Positions 36,653 to 45,264 are shown, counted from the first letter of the stretch. The stretch: DNA of 64,000 nucleotides from Aldehydirespirator sp965204415 (GCA_965204415.1 CBDBEL010000004.1:1178001-1242000), one strand, 5' to 3'. A program made the numbers and translations. The notes: a model not told the origin generated them from the letters alone.

Positions 36653-37413
36653 ACCCAGCACCGATCGACGAAGTCGTCGACTTGTTGCGAGAGCTCCGAC
36701 TGCCGCACATGCGACGCACCGCGGCGGACCTGCTGGCCACCGCCAAGGCTCAAAGGTGGGACCCAGCCGAAGCAGTCAAGGCGCTGCTGGCCGAAGAACT
36801 CGCCGGCCGCCAAGCATCCTCCATCAACAGCCGCCGCAAGGCGGCCGGGTTCCCCACCGGCAAGACCTTCGACGCCTGGGACGAGACAGTGTCCTCGATC
36901 CCGGCGCCGACCCAGCGGGCGCTGCGCACCCTGGAGTGGATCGAACGCCACGAGAACCTCGTCGTGTGCGGACCATCAGGCACCGGCAAGACCCACTTCT
37001 GTGAAGCGCTCGGACAGGCCGCCGTCGACGCCGGCCACAAGGTGACCTGGTTCAGCCTCGAGCACCTCGGCGCGCTCGTGCGCCGCCACAGCGCCGACGA
37101 CACCGCAGCCAAAGCCATCCGACGCATCATGCGCGCCGACGTCATCGTCATCGACGACATCGGCCTATTGCCGGTCACTGCCGACACCGCCGAAGCGCTC
37201 TACCGCGTCGTCGACGCCGCCTACGAGAAGCGCTCCATCGCCCTCTCCAGCAACCTTCACCCCGCCGGCTTCGACGAGCTCATGCCCAAAACCATCGCCA
37301 ACGCCACCGTCGACCGGCTCATGCACCACGCCCACGTCGTGCTCACCGCCGGCGACAGCATCCGCCTCACCCAAGCCACCGCCGGAAAGGGGGTGACGCC
37401 ACTAACCAACTGA
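36649..37413 (+). CDS. istB: IS21 helper ATPase IstB
   Basis: IstB is the 254-residue AAA+ ATPase that selects target DNA and activates IstA. Walker A CGPSGTGKTHFCEAL sits near residue 107, Walker B VIVIDDIGLLP and sensor LSSNLHPAGFD follow, and an Arg-containing end closes the protein. The N-terminal domain with LRLPHMRRTAADLLATAKAQ is typical of IstB. No damage is visible. Confidence 0.94.
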   Translation: MNPAPIDEVVDLLRELRLPHMRRTAADLLATAKAQRWDPAEAVKALLAEELAGRQASSINSRRKAAGFPTGKTFDAWDETVSSIPAPTQRALRTLEWIERHENLVVCGPSGTGKTHFCEALGQAAVDAGHKVTWFSLEHLGALVRRHSADDTAAKAIRRIMRADVIVIDDIGLLPVTADTAEALYRVVDAAYEKRSIALSSNLHPAGFDELMPKTIANATVDRLMHHAHVVLTAGDSIRLTQATAGKGVTPLTN

Positions 37414-37418
37414 ACTGT

Positions 37419-37510
37419 GGGCAACTCTGCTGTCCGCCACCGGGCAGTTCTGCTGGCCACGACTGGGCAGTTCTGCTGTCCGCCACCGGGCAGTTCTGCT
37501 GTCCGCCACC
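37419..37510 (+). repeat. Four 23-base tandem repeats at the right end of IS21
   Basis: The unit GGGCAGTTCTGCTGTCCGCC plus ACC recurs at 37419, 37442, 37465 and 37488 with a strict 23-base period. The second unit is the most diverged. The array is the inverted counterpart of the left-end units. Confidence 0.85.
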
Positions 37511-37536
37511 GGGCAGATCCCACTGGCCATTGACAG

Positions 37537-37577
37537 TGGGGAATCTCAGTGATCAGAACTGGGGAATTTCAGTGATC
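37537..37577 (+). repeat. Two 18-base repeats, likely end of a second IS21-type element
   Basis: TGGGGAATCTCAGTGATC and TGGGGAATTTCAGTGATC start 23 bases apart, the same period as the IS21 ends but with a different sequence. They look like the leftover end of another element of that family. Confidence 0.55.
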
Positions 37578-37607
37578 GCCGTCAGCTTCCCGGCGTGTCT
37601 AGAGAGG

Positions 37608-39671
37608 TCAGGCTGCGGCAGCAACTAGCGCAGCCGCGGTAGCTCCTTCCTCACGAGAAAGCACATGAGCTGGCCGCGGCGCAGTGTGCCACTCGATGTC
37701 CAAGACATCGTCGCGTAACGCCGGGGGCGCCTGTTCAGAGATTCCAGGCAAGCACGCGTCGTCAAGCTGACCTCGATACGCCATGAACCGGGCCGCTCTG
37801 AGGCGCCGGATCCAGCTCTGGTCGCTGGACGCAAGGTGGGCCTGTGCAAGCTCATCAAAGGCTCCCGTGTCACCGGCATCACCAAGTGCCGAATACAGAC
37901 GGAGCCATTGCGCGTCATAAGTCACGCCGGAAGCCTCGATGCGCTGTAGAAGCCCGGCGACTGCGGTCGGGTTCACTGGAGCAGTCGCCTCGATGTAGGT
38001 GGACAACACATCGGCGTACTCGGGGCGAGCCACGATCGGTGCGCTCAGTTCATCTGCCGTGCCAGCAGCCCCGGCGGCAGCCAGCAAGGAGATGCCAGCC
38101 ATCATCAGGAACCTTCCGGGCCGATCGCGACCGCGGGCCCGCCACTGCGTCGCGGCCTCCTCCGCTTCAGCCACAGCGTGCAGTACAAGCATCAGCGCTT
38201 GGGTCTGATCCGGCCCTAGTGATGATCCAAGCGACGACAGAACGTCGCCGACACTGAGAGTCCCGTGATACCAGCTCCACGACAACTCCTCGTCAGCACC
38301 CAGCGCATCAAGCAATGCGAAGATCGCGGAGTTGCGCTCCCCCGAGCCCGATGCTTCAAGGTACTCGCGTACCGCGAGGTCGATCCTCGTTCGGTGAAGC
38401 ATGTAGGTCTCGCGGCGAAGCTCCCGTGTCTTGTCGCCGTTGATGTTCAACTCCAGCGACCTCAAGACTCGGCGCACCTCCCGTCCTGCATCTCGTACCG
38501 CCTCATACGAGCCGAGGATTCTGAGATCGTCGCCGTGGCGAATGTAGCAGACCCCCGCGGAGGTCAGCGCTCTGTCAAGAGGGGCCAATACCGCAGTGGC
38601 CAACGGATCAGAGGCCGCGAGTCCCTGAGGGAGCCCCCGCCTCCGACCTCCGGTGACTTCGCCGAGCCACTGTTGCAGCGCTGACACGACAACCTGATCG
38701 CATCCCGCCCGACCGAGCGCGTCGGCAAGAACGTCATGACGGATCGAGTCATAGAACGACTGAATGTCGACCGAGAGCACGTAGGGCTGGTCGCTCTCGC
38801 GAACGAATCCTTCCAGTGCCACCCATTGCTTGTCGCTCTTGAGTCCTCTGGGCCACAGCACACTGCTGTCCGCCAGCAGACTCGCCTCGATCTCAGCGCG
38901 GCAACGCTCGACGAGTGCCGCATAGGCCAGCCGGTCAGCGAACCGCAGGGCCGCCGCCGGCCGCACACCGCCACTCGGCTTCGGAATCTCCACCTCGTGG
39001 ACTGGTGTCGGCTCATAGCGTCCCTCCTCGAGATCCTCGCGAAAGGCCGCGCAGACGCTTTCCATTCCTGCACGCGAGAGGTCATCGCCCACGCGACCTG
39101 GAAGCAGGTCGCTGTATATGTCATCGACGCGCAGCGCCGGCAGTCGTTCCACGAATGCCCTCCATCTCCGAGAGTTCCCAGCAGCAACGCTGCCAGCAAC
39201 CCGGTAGATCCTGCGCCGCCCGTCGCCGGGCGCCCTCGCTACATGCAATCGGCCATCGTCTCTGAGCATCCGGGCCGCTCTGCTGATCTGGCTGATCTCG
39301 ACGTCGAGTCGTTCAGCTAGCTCGCTTGGGGACGACGGCTCGCGCACCAGCTCGTCGAGCATCCGCTCTCCGACGCTTCGCGAGTGCTCGCGGTCATCTC
39401 GCCGCGCCTCCGCCGTTACTTCGGCCAGCAGCGACGCGCCTAGTTCCTCGCCCAACTCCGACAGCACATCGACATGCAGATCACGACGCTGAAGGATGCG
39501 GATGGCGCTGTCCAGCTCGGCGCGGGCGGCGGCGATCGATTCGATGGAAGGACTCGCCAACAGCACGCGGCCACGCTCGACCACCTCGTCGAGGCCAGAG
39601 ACCTGGCCGTCGCTTTGTCGCACCATCGCTCGCACTCCATCAAGGAATGCGCTGAGCTCGCCGCCGCTCAT
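37608..39671 (-). CDS. UG/Abi-type reverse transcriptase, putative antiphage
   Basis: This 687-residue protein has a winged-helix region (about 98-158, with ELAERLDVEISQISRAARML) and a reverse transcriptase domain (about 186-420). RT motifs are EIPKPSGG (228-235), LSVDIQSFYDSI with Asp302, RGLPQGLAASD (345-355), the catalytic YIRHGDD (376-382, replacing YADD) and ELNINGDKT (407-415). The last 260 residues are an all-helical, Ala/Leu-rich region as in UG/Abi reverse transcriptases. No maturase or endonuclease domain and no intron RNA are present. It lies 43 bases downstream of a nitrilase gene. Known defence RTs of some UG groups carry a nitrilase domain, so a split version of that design is inferred. 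Confidence 0.85.
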   Translation of the reverse strand: MSGGELSAFLDGVRAMVRQSDGQVSGLDEVVERGRVLLASPSIESIAAARAELDSAIRILQRRDLHVDVLSELGEELGASLLAEVTAEARRDDREHSRSVGERMLDELVREPSSPSELAERLDVEISQISRAARMLRDDGRLHVARAPGDGRRRIYRVAGSVAAGNSRRWRAFVERLPALRVDDIYSDLLPGRVGDDLSRAGMESVCAAFREDLEEGRYEPTPVHEVEIPKPSGGVRPAAALRFADRLAYAALVERCRAEIEASLLADSSVLWPRGLKSDKQWVALEGFVRESDQPYVLSVDIQSFYDSIRHDVLADALGRAGCDQVVVSALQQWLGEVTGGRRRGLPQGLAASDPLATAVLAPLDRALTSAGVCYIRHGDDLRILGSYEAVRDAGREVRRVLRSLELNINGDKTRELRRETYMLHRTRIDLAVREYLEASGSGERNSAIFALLDALGADEELSWSWYHGTLSVGDVLSSLGSSLGPDQTQALMLVLHAVAEAEEAATQWRARGRDRPGRFLMMAGISLLAAAGAAGTADELSAPIVARPEYADVLSTYIEATAPVNPTAVAGLLQRIEASGVTYDAQWLRLYSALGDAGDTGAFDELAQAHLASSDQSWIRRLRAARFMAYRGQLDDACLPGISEQAPPALRDDVLDIEWHTAPRPAHVLSREEGATAAALVAAAA

Positions 39672-39714
39672 GTGTCAAGCATATGTCAAATATCCTGCCT
39701 TGTGCCGCAGGGCG

Positions 39715-41019
39715 TCATGGCAGCCATCCGCTGCCGAGGCGCGCTACGCCCAGGTCGGGGGCAGCGAGGCTGCGGCGTTCGAGGATCCGCCTGCTGGCCA
39801 ACCTGACGGGTTGGCCGAGCAGTGCATGTTCGACATCGTCGCCATCCCACAGACGCGGGTTGTTCGCAACCACCGTGGCCCCCTGTGAGCGGCGGATCAA
39901 CTCGTTCGCGACGTTGGAGTAGTCCCCCAACCCGCCAGACATCGCGGGCACCGCCAACAAGTGGACTCCCAGATCGGCGACCAGACGCGCCACGTCGACG
40001 CCTAGCGCATCCTTGCAAATCAATGTGGCAACCCGCACAAGCTCACCGCATCCAAGCGTGATCGACGGCTCGACGGGATCGATGGGCTCGCGCCTTCCTT
40101 CGCGATCCACGAACGCTGCGCCCTTGTCATGGCTCCATGCAGCACCAACGCCCGGAAGCAGCACCTTGGTGCGATTGACGCGCCGGCCGCTATCGACGTC
40201 GTGGACGGTGCCCGCGAACAGCATCGGACGGTCGGTTGCCTCGGCCCACTCGGATTCCAACGCCTCTAGAATGCTGGCGTCCACGCTCAGCTCTGGCAGC
40301 ACGGCGGCCTTGACACCCCGTGAGCGGGCCTGCGTCAGCAGATCGCCGATCACCGACCGTTGACCAGCCACGTCGGAAGGACCCACCGGGTACGAGGAGC
40401 CAGCAAGTTCGGCCCGCGACTCATTGGGAAGCAGGGCTGCCGCATGCAGCGGTGGAGAGTTCGCCAGACCGTCGATGATCGGCGCAAACTCTCCATTCAC
40501 GATCACGCGTATGTTGCCGACCCCGAGCCTGCGGATGTGAGCTAGTTCGCCAATGCCGAGGCCGAGCCGATGAGGATGAGCGCTGTGCCCCACTGCGCCC
40601 AGGAGTCGCATCCGTCCGACCGGATAGCGCTCCCCGAGACAGAGTTCGAAGTTTGGCCCTCGATCCGCCAACCAGTCTCGAGTGAAGTTCGGCCAGTACA
40701 GCCCGTCCAGCACGGTAGCGACGACGTGCGACAACCTACCAAGGTCCAACGGGGTGGCAAGACCGGCTATTGCGGCGCTCACGAACTCCGGGTCATAGTC
40801 AGTTCCACTTGTGGGTTGCGTGCCGTCGGGTGGGTCTACGGCACCTTCGAGCGATTCCTTGACCGACTCGGCATCGAGGTGGTCGTCGCTATTGCCGTCC
40901 CAGACACTTGTGTGGACGCCCAACTCCTCGGCACGTTCGTGCAGGGCGCAGACAGCCAGCCATGCGGACCCCGCATGGCTGCAGATCGTCGCTACCTCGG
41001 CGACAGCCGCACCTACCAT
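39715..41019 (-). CDS. Nitrilase-fold (C-N hydrolase) protein paired with reverse transcriptase
   Basis: This protein has 434 residues. The first about 190 are not recognised. The C-terminal part is a carbon-nitrogen hydrolase with a complete triad: Glu243 in LPELS, Lys299 in HDKGAAF and Cys336 in ATLICKDAL. VPAMSGG and ATVVANNPRL follow as usual. The substrate is unknown. It precedes the reverse transcriptase gene by 43 bases on the same strand, so the two very likely act together. The ATG at 41019 has no clear ribosome binding site, and the frame is open upstream into the DUF3226 remnant, so the start could be earlier. Confidence 0.78.
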   Translation of the reverse strand: MVGAAVAEVATICSHAGSAWLAVCALHERAEELGVHTSVWDGNSDDHLDAESVKESLEGAVDPPDGTQPTSGTDYDPEFVSAAIAGLATPLDLGRLSHVVATVLDGLYWPNFTRDWLADRGPNFELCLGERYPVGRMRLLGAVGHSAHPHRLGLGIGELAHIRRLGVGNIRVIVNGEFAPIIDGLANSPPLHAAALLPNESRAELAGSSYPVGPSDVAGQRSVIGDLLTQARSRGVKAAVLPELSVDASILEALESEWAEATDRPMLFAGTVHDVDSGRRVNRTKVLLPGVGAAWSHDKGAAFVDREGRREPIDPVEPSITLGCGELVRVATLICKDALGVDVARLVADLGVHLLAVPAMSGGLGDYSNVANELIRRSQGATVVANNPRLWDGDDVEHALLGQPVRLASRRILERRSLAAPDLGVARLGSGWLP

Positions 41020-41071
41020 GCTGGCCAGCCAGCCCAGAGGTCCGCCCGTATTGCCCCAACTGGCAACTGGA

Positions 41072-41426
41072 TCACTCGAGCGACGGTAACAGCACCGAGC
41101 ATTGGCAGTCTGAAACCGCCCTGGTATTCCTGGCGAGTCCCGGGAATGCCGACGGTTCAGGTGAGCAAGTGGGTTTGAGTTGGTCGGATTGCCTGCCAGC
41201 GAGCAGTGGGGTTGTCATTCGCGTCTACGACCACTCCCAGAGCCAGCCGGCCCGGCGCAACCAACTCGACGGGAATGCTCTTGGAGAGGTCTGAGAACCC
41301 GCCCTTCTGGACGATGCTGAAGTTGCGCGGCAGGCCCGAACGGTCACACAGATGCTTGACGACATGCTCGTCATCCGGCCCTTCCACGAGCAGCACACGG
41401 TGAGGGGTTCCGCGAGGCAGAGCCAC
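41072..41426 (-). pseudogene. DUF3226/TOPRIM-like gene, frameshifted and shortened
   Basis: The intact frame gives 89 residues with VLLVEGPDDEHVVKHLC, VQKGGFSDL and LGVVVDANDNPTARWQAIR, the acidic TOPRIM-like core of DUF3226 proteins, and then stops at 41157. In another frame the family sequence appears to continue as DQLKPTCSPEPSAFP to a stop at 41072. The frameshift lies near 41185-41190. Intact family members are about twice as long, so the C-terminal half is missing. The gene starts 7 bases after the AAA ATPase gene. A short functional form cannot be excluded. Confidence 0.65.
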
Positions 41427-41433
41427 CGGGCCG

Positions 41434-42558
41434 TCACCTGACCTCTATGCCCTGACCCGTGGCTATCTCAAGCTCCTCCTCGGAGTACTCCACCGAACGG
41501 AGGCCGCCAGCGTCGCGCTCCAGGCGGACCGCGACGCCCTCCACCTCGTCGTTTTCGCCCGAAGCAGATGCGAATCCCCTGATGCAGTCCCAACCGTGAG
41601 TCGTTGCGATGACCTGGACGTTGTTGTCTGCCGCAGCGCGGAGAACCAGGCGCCAGAAGTCGTGCTGCAACGAGTGGTGGATGCCGTTCTCGGCCTCGTC
41701 GATGAGCAGCAGACCACCAGCGGAGCCAGCCAGCGCGACCGCCACGCCGAACAACCGCACGGCACCATCTCCAAGACTCGGGAGCGGAACGCGATGCCCG
41801 TTCAGACGCACGAGGAAGAGACGATGAGAGCGATCGGCGCCGGGAACCAGGGCCACGCCGTCGATCTCGGAATGAACGGCTAGCCGCATGGATTCGATTG
41901 CCGCTTCCTCCTCCGGCGTGAGCGCGATGTCGCCCCAGAGTTCGTCGAGTCGCGGACTCGGCAGCGGCTCTGGCCCGAGCGACAGGCAATTGATCGGTTC
42001 AGGCCACCGATCCTGCGTCATCCCTCGGCGCATGAACCGTCGAGACCTCGCTAGCGCATCCGTGGGCAATGGTGAGGCGTAGCCGTCGAATTCTCCGAAG
42101 GAGACGCTCAGCACCTGACCCGTCCTCGCCGAAGCCAAGTCCCATCTCTTGTCGCGGCGCTCCCTGGGCACATCGTCGGCGGTCACGATTGAGACGCTCA
42201 GCATCGGAGGGTCGGAGTCCACCGCGCCCACCCGGAACGTCGCCCCCTCCGCTGAGGCCCTTCCGTGGAACAGTGCGGAGAAGTCAAGCAGTGCCTGCGA
42301 CCCATCGTCGCCGTGCGAGCTGATGTCGAACTCTTCGTTCTGCTTCAGCACCTCTGCCAGCGATGTCGCGTAGCCGCGGTCGGCGAAGATGCGGACTGCG
42401 TCGAGCACGGTTGTCTTGCCCGTGCCGTTCCGGCCCGCCAGTAGCGTCACCCGGCCGAAGCGGTTGATAGTGAGACTGTCGATGCCGCGGAAGCCCTCGA
42501 TCCGCAAGGAGGGCACGTGCAGGGAGTCGTCGACGGTGTTGCCGGCCATTGGCCTCAT
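41434..42558 (-). CDS. AAA15/OLD-like ATPase of the island
   Basis: This 374-residue ABC-type AAA ATPase of the OLD/RecF-like group starts with SLRIEGFRGI and Walker A GRNGTGKTT (42-50). A long insertion follows, then the signature SLGDGAVRLFG (261-271), Walker B LLLIDEAENGIHHSLQ (283-298) and the switch His in ATTHGWD. Such ATPases often partner with a TOPRIM-type nuclease in antiphage systems; here the DUF3226 gene directly downstream fills that place but is frameshifted. It is the first gene of the minus-strand series in the island, 46 bases from the proB end. Confidence 0.88.
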   Translation of the reverse strand: MRPMAGNTVDDSLHVPSLRIEGFRGIDSLTINRFGRVTLLAGRNGTGKTTVLDAVRIFADRGYATSLAEVLKQNEEFDISSHGDDGSQALLDFSALFHGRASAEGATFRVGAVDSDPPMLSVSIVTADDVPRERRDKRWDLASARTGQVLSVSFGEFDGYASPLPTDALARSRRFMRRGMTQDRWPEPINCLSLGPEPLPSPRLDELWGDIALTPEEEAAIESMRLAVHSEIDGVALVPGADRSHRLFLVRLNGHRVPLPSLGDGAVRLFGVAVALAGSAGGLLLIDEAENGIHHSLQHDFWRLVLRAAADNNVQVIATTHGWDCIRGFASASGENDEVEGVAVRLERDAGGLRSVEYSEEELEIATGQGIEVR

Positions 42559-42604
42559 CCATGCCGGGGCTGTTCGCTGAACATCGTAGCCAGCGGCTGT
42601 GTGG

Positions 42605-42636
42605 CTAGGAGTTGGGCAGGACTACCAGATCGTTGG
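42605..42636. repeat. Right direct repeat of the island, within the proB 3' end
   Basis: These 32 bases encode the last residues NDLVVLPNS and the stop of the intact proB. They match 34762-34793 except for two adjacent bases. Together the two copies bound a 7.8-kb segment. Confidence 0.85.
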
Positions 42637-43723
42637 CGTGGACCACTATGTGAGGGGCACCGGGGGGCAGGTCCTCGCGGCGGCGGCCGGCTGCGGTGCG
42701 CAGCTCGTCGCTGCTGTGGCGGGCGAGGCCCTTGGCGAACACGTCTCCGCCCGCCTCGCGCACCTCCACCGGTGCGCCCGCGTCGAAGGTTCCCGACACC
42801 GACCGCACACCGATGGCGAGCAGCGACTTGCCCCGCTCGAGCGCGGCCCGGGCGCCGGCGTCGACCGCGACCTCGCCCTGGGAGCCCACCGCGAAGCCGA
42901 TCCACAGCTTGCGGGCCGGTAGCCGCTCGGCGGACGCCCGCACCAGCGTTCCGACCCCGGCCACCCCGGCCGCGGCGTCAGCGAGCACGCCGGGTCGCTT
43001 GGCGTCGGCGATCACGGTCGGCACTCCCGACAGCGAGGCAACCCGGGCCGCGGTGAGCTTGGAGGCCATGCCGCCGCTGCCCCTGCTCGTTCCGGCGCCC
43101 CCGACCCGGCTCTGGAGATGGTGGTCGAACTCGACGATCTCTTCGATGAGCGAAGCCTCCGAGTTCCGGCGGGGGTCGGAGGTCAGCACTCCCGCGGTGT
43201 CGGTCAGCAGCACCAGCAGGTCGGCTTGAACCAGGTTGGCCACCAGCGCGGCCAGGCGGTCGTTGTCGCCCCACCGGATCTCGTCGTCGGCCACTGCGTC
43301 GTTCTCGTTGACGACGGGCACCACGCCCAGGTCCAGGAGCTTGCGCAGGGTGGTCCCGGCGTGCACGTACTGGGTGCGGATCACGAAGTCGAGAGGCACC
43401 AGCAGCACCTGGCCCGCCACTACTCCAAGACCGGAGAACACCTCGCGGTACATGCCCATGAGAGCGCTCTGGCCGACGGTGGCCACCGCCTGCAGCGTCT
43501 CCATGCTCGACGGCCGCCGGTCGCCGCCCATGCCGAGTTCGGGAAGCCCGGCCGCGATGGCGCCACTGGTGACCACCACCACCCGGCAGCCCTCTGAACG
43601 CAGGGACACCACCTCGTTGCAGAACTTCTCGATGGGGGCGCGATCGATCGCGCCGGCCTCGTCGGTGACCGACGAAGTACCGATCTTGGCCACGATGGTG
43701 CGGGCCGCCGGCTCCGGACTCAT
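42605..43723 (-). CDS. proB: Glutamate 5-kinase
   Basis: ProB phosphorylates glutamate in the first step of proline synthesis. The 372-residue protein has an amino acid kinase domain (IVAKIGTSSVTDE, VVVVTSGAIAAGLPELG, VVPVVNENDAVADDE, WGDNDRLAALVA, GSGGMASKLTAARVA in pieces) and a C-terminal PUA domain. The ATG at 43723 is chosen; the longer frame reads into the dispersed repeat. Its last residues were probably replaced by those of the island on integration. It follows obgE on the same strand with repeat copy 7 between them. Confidence 0.95.
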   Translation of the reverse strand: MSPEPAARTIVAKIGTSSVTDEAGAIDRAPIEKFCNEVVSLRSEGCRVVVVTSGAIAAGLPELGMGGDRRPSSMETLQAVATVGQSALMGMYREVFSGLGVVAGQVLLVPLDFVIRTQYVHAGTTLRKLLDLGVVPVVNENDAVADDEIRWGDNDRLAALVANLVQADLLVLLTDTAGVLTSDPRRNSEASLIEEIVEFDHHLQSRVGGAGTSRGSGGMASKLTAARVASLSGVPTVIADAKRPGVLADAAAGVAGVGTLVRASAERLPARKLWIGFAVGSQGEVAVDAGARAALERGKSLLAIGVRSVSGTFDAGAPVEVREAGGDVFAKGLARHSSDELRTAAGRRREDLPPGAPHIVVHANDLVVLPNS

Positions 43724-43739
43724 CGGTCGCTCCCGCCCA

Positions 43740-43832
43740 GAGGCCGAGCGAGTCGGCGGGCGGATGCAGTCCATACGGGCGAGGCCGTGGCCCGAGCGGT
43801 CCGTGAGCGCAGCGAACAAGAGCGGGAATGGC
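43740..43832 (+). repeat. Dispersed intergenic repeat, copy 7
   Basis: GAGGCCGAGCGAGTCGG, GTCCATACGGGCGAGGCCG and CGTGAGCGCAGCGAACAAGA then GCGGGAATGGCAC are all present. It lies in plus orientation between the obgE end and the proB start. Confidence 0.85.
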
Positions 43833-43849
43833 ACCTAGTCACGAGACGG

Positions 43850-45151
43850 TCACCTGTTCGCGCTCCCCTTGGCACCCATGCCTCCGGAGACGGTGGCCTC
43901 GGCGTCGTCGTAGTACGTGAAGCTGAAGTCCCCGATTCGAACCTCGTCGCCGGTGACCGCGCCGGCGGAGGCCAGCGCCTTCTCGACGCCGAGGCTGCGC
44001 AGCCGATCCTGGACGTAGGCCTGCGCGCCGGGGTCGGTCAAGTCACTGAGGGCAACCGCCCGCGCCGCGGCCCGCCCCTGCACGGTCCAGGCTCCGTCGT
44101 CGCCGCGGCTGACCGTCGCCTCCTGAGCATGGGGCAGGGGCCGGTGCACGACCGGGGCCTCGAGGACCGGCTCACTGACCCGGGCCTCGGTCACCATCCG
44201 GCTGAGCTCGCCGAGCACCTCGGGCACACCCTCGCCGGTGACCGACGACAGGCGCCCGCCCGCGAAGCCGAAGCTCTCGTCGGGCGCGGTGTCGGCCCGG
44301 CTGCCCACCACCAGCCGCGGCCGCTGGGCCAGTTCCGGACGGTACCGGCCCAGCTCCCGCACCAGCACCGACAGCTGCTCGTCGGGAGGGCAGCCGGCCA
44401 GCTCGCAAAGGTCGATCAGCACCAGCAGCACCCGGGCTCGCTCGACGTGACGCAGGAACCGGTGGCCCAGACCGCGGCCCTCGCTCGCGCCTTCGATCAG
44501 GCCGGGGACGTCGGCCAGGACCATCTCGAAGGTGTCGTCGAGACGGACCACGCCGAGGTTGGGCTCGAGAGTGGTGAAGGGGTAGTCGGCGATCTTCGGC
44601 TTGGCCGCGGACACCCGGCTGATGAACGTGGACTTGCCCACATTGGGGAAGCCGACGATGGCCACGTCGGCCAGCAGCTTCAACTCCAGGCGCAGCCAGC
44701 GCTGCTCGCCGAACTCGCCCTGCTCGGCGAAGGCCGGCGCCCGTCGCCGGTTGGACAGGAACCGGGCGTTGCCCCGGCCGCCCTCGCCGGCGTGCGCCGC
44801 CAGCCAGCGCTCGCCGTGAGCCGACAGATCGGCGAGCTGCAACCGGTCTGAATGGTCGAGCACGACCGTGCCCACCGGGACCCTCACGTCCAGGTCGCCG
44901 CCCCGGGCCCCGTGGCGGTTGTTGCCAGAGCCGTGCTTGCCGTTGGAGGCCCGGCGATGGGGATGGTCCCGGAACGCCAGCAGAGAGGCGACGTTGCGAT
45001 CGGCCACCAGCCAGACCTCACCGCCCCGACCGCCGTCGCCCCCGGCCGGACCGCCCCGGGCCACCCGGGCCTCCCTGCGGAAGGCGACGCATCCGGCGCC
45101 ACCATCACCTGCAGTGACGTGAAGATTGCACTCGTCAACAAACCCGGACAC
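43850..45151 (-). CDS. obgE: Obg GTPase
   Basis: Obg is an essential GTPase of ribosome maturation and stress signalling. The 433-residue protein has the Gly-rich OBG fold (GDGGAGCVAFRREA, GGPAGGDGGRGG), then a GTPase domain with P-loop GFPNVGKST, switch DYPFTTLEPNLG and ADVPGLIEGAS (G3). The NKxD motif is changed to VGSRAD. A C-terminal OCT domain follows (GDEVRIGDFSFTYYDD). It follows rplU-rpmA, its normal neighbours, after a gap containing strong hairpins. Confidence 0.95.
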   Translation of the reverse strand: MSGFVDECNLHVTAGDGGAGCVAFRREARVARGGPAGGDGGRGGEVWLVADRNVASLLAFRDHPHRRASNGKHGSGNNRHGARGGDLDVRVPVGTVVLDHSDRLQLADLSAHGERWLAAHAGEGGRGNARFLSNRRRAPAFAEQGEFGEQRWLRLELKLLADVAIVGFPNVGKSTFISRVSAAKPKIADYPFTTLEPNLGVVRLDDTFEMVLADVPGLIEGASEGRGLGHRFLRHVERARVLLVLIDLCELAGCPPDEQLSVLVRELGRYRPELAQRPRLVVGSRADTAPDESFGFAGGRLSSVTGEGVPEVLGELSRMVTEARVSEPVLEAPVVHRPLPHAQEATVSRGDDGAWTVQGRAAARAVALSDLTDPGAQAYVQDRLRSLGVEKALASAGAVTGDEVRIGDFSFTYYDDAEATVSGGMGAKGSANR

Positions 45152-45264
45152 CCCTAAAGACTAAGCGGAGGCCCTCCCGACAGGAACGGACCGGAGCGAC
45201 CGACCGAAACGCCGAGCAGCGAGACGCGACCGGAGAGGCCGGGGGGTGGCACGGGGGCAAGCAA

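Larger units (their letters stand above)
34987..37524 (+). mobile_element. IS21-family insertion sequence
   Basis: The element carries istA and istB with a 4-base overlap. Both ends hold arrays of 22-24-base repeats in inverted orientation: three at the left (34994-35062, CTGCCCAGTGGCGGCC type) and four at the right (37419-37510), as expected of IS21 transposase binding sites. The tips read TGAGATC on the left and AGTGGGATC on the right (complement). GGCCA flanks both sides and may be the target duplication. Boundaries are uncertain by a few bases. Confidence 0.85.

Noticed and set aside
37419..37510. CRISPR-like array
   Set aside because: The repeats are directly adjacent with no spacers and are the binding-site repeats of the IS21 end.
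37608..39671. Retron or group II intron reverse transcriptase
   Set aside because: No msr-msd-like RNA region, maturase domain or intron folding is seen; the helical C-terminal region fits the UG/Abi group better.
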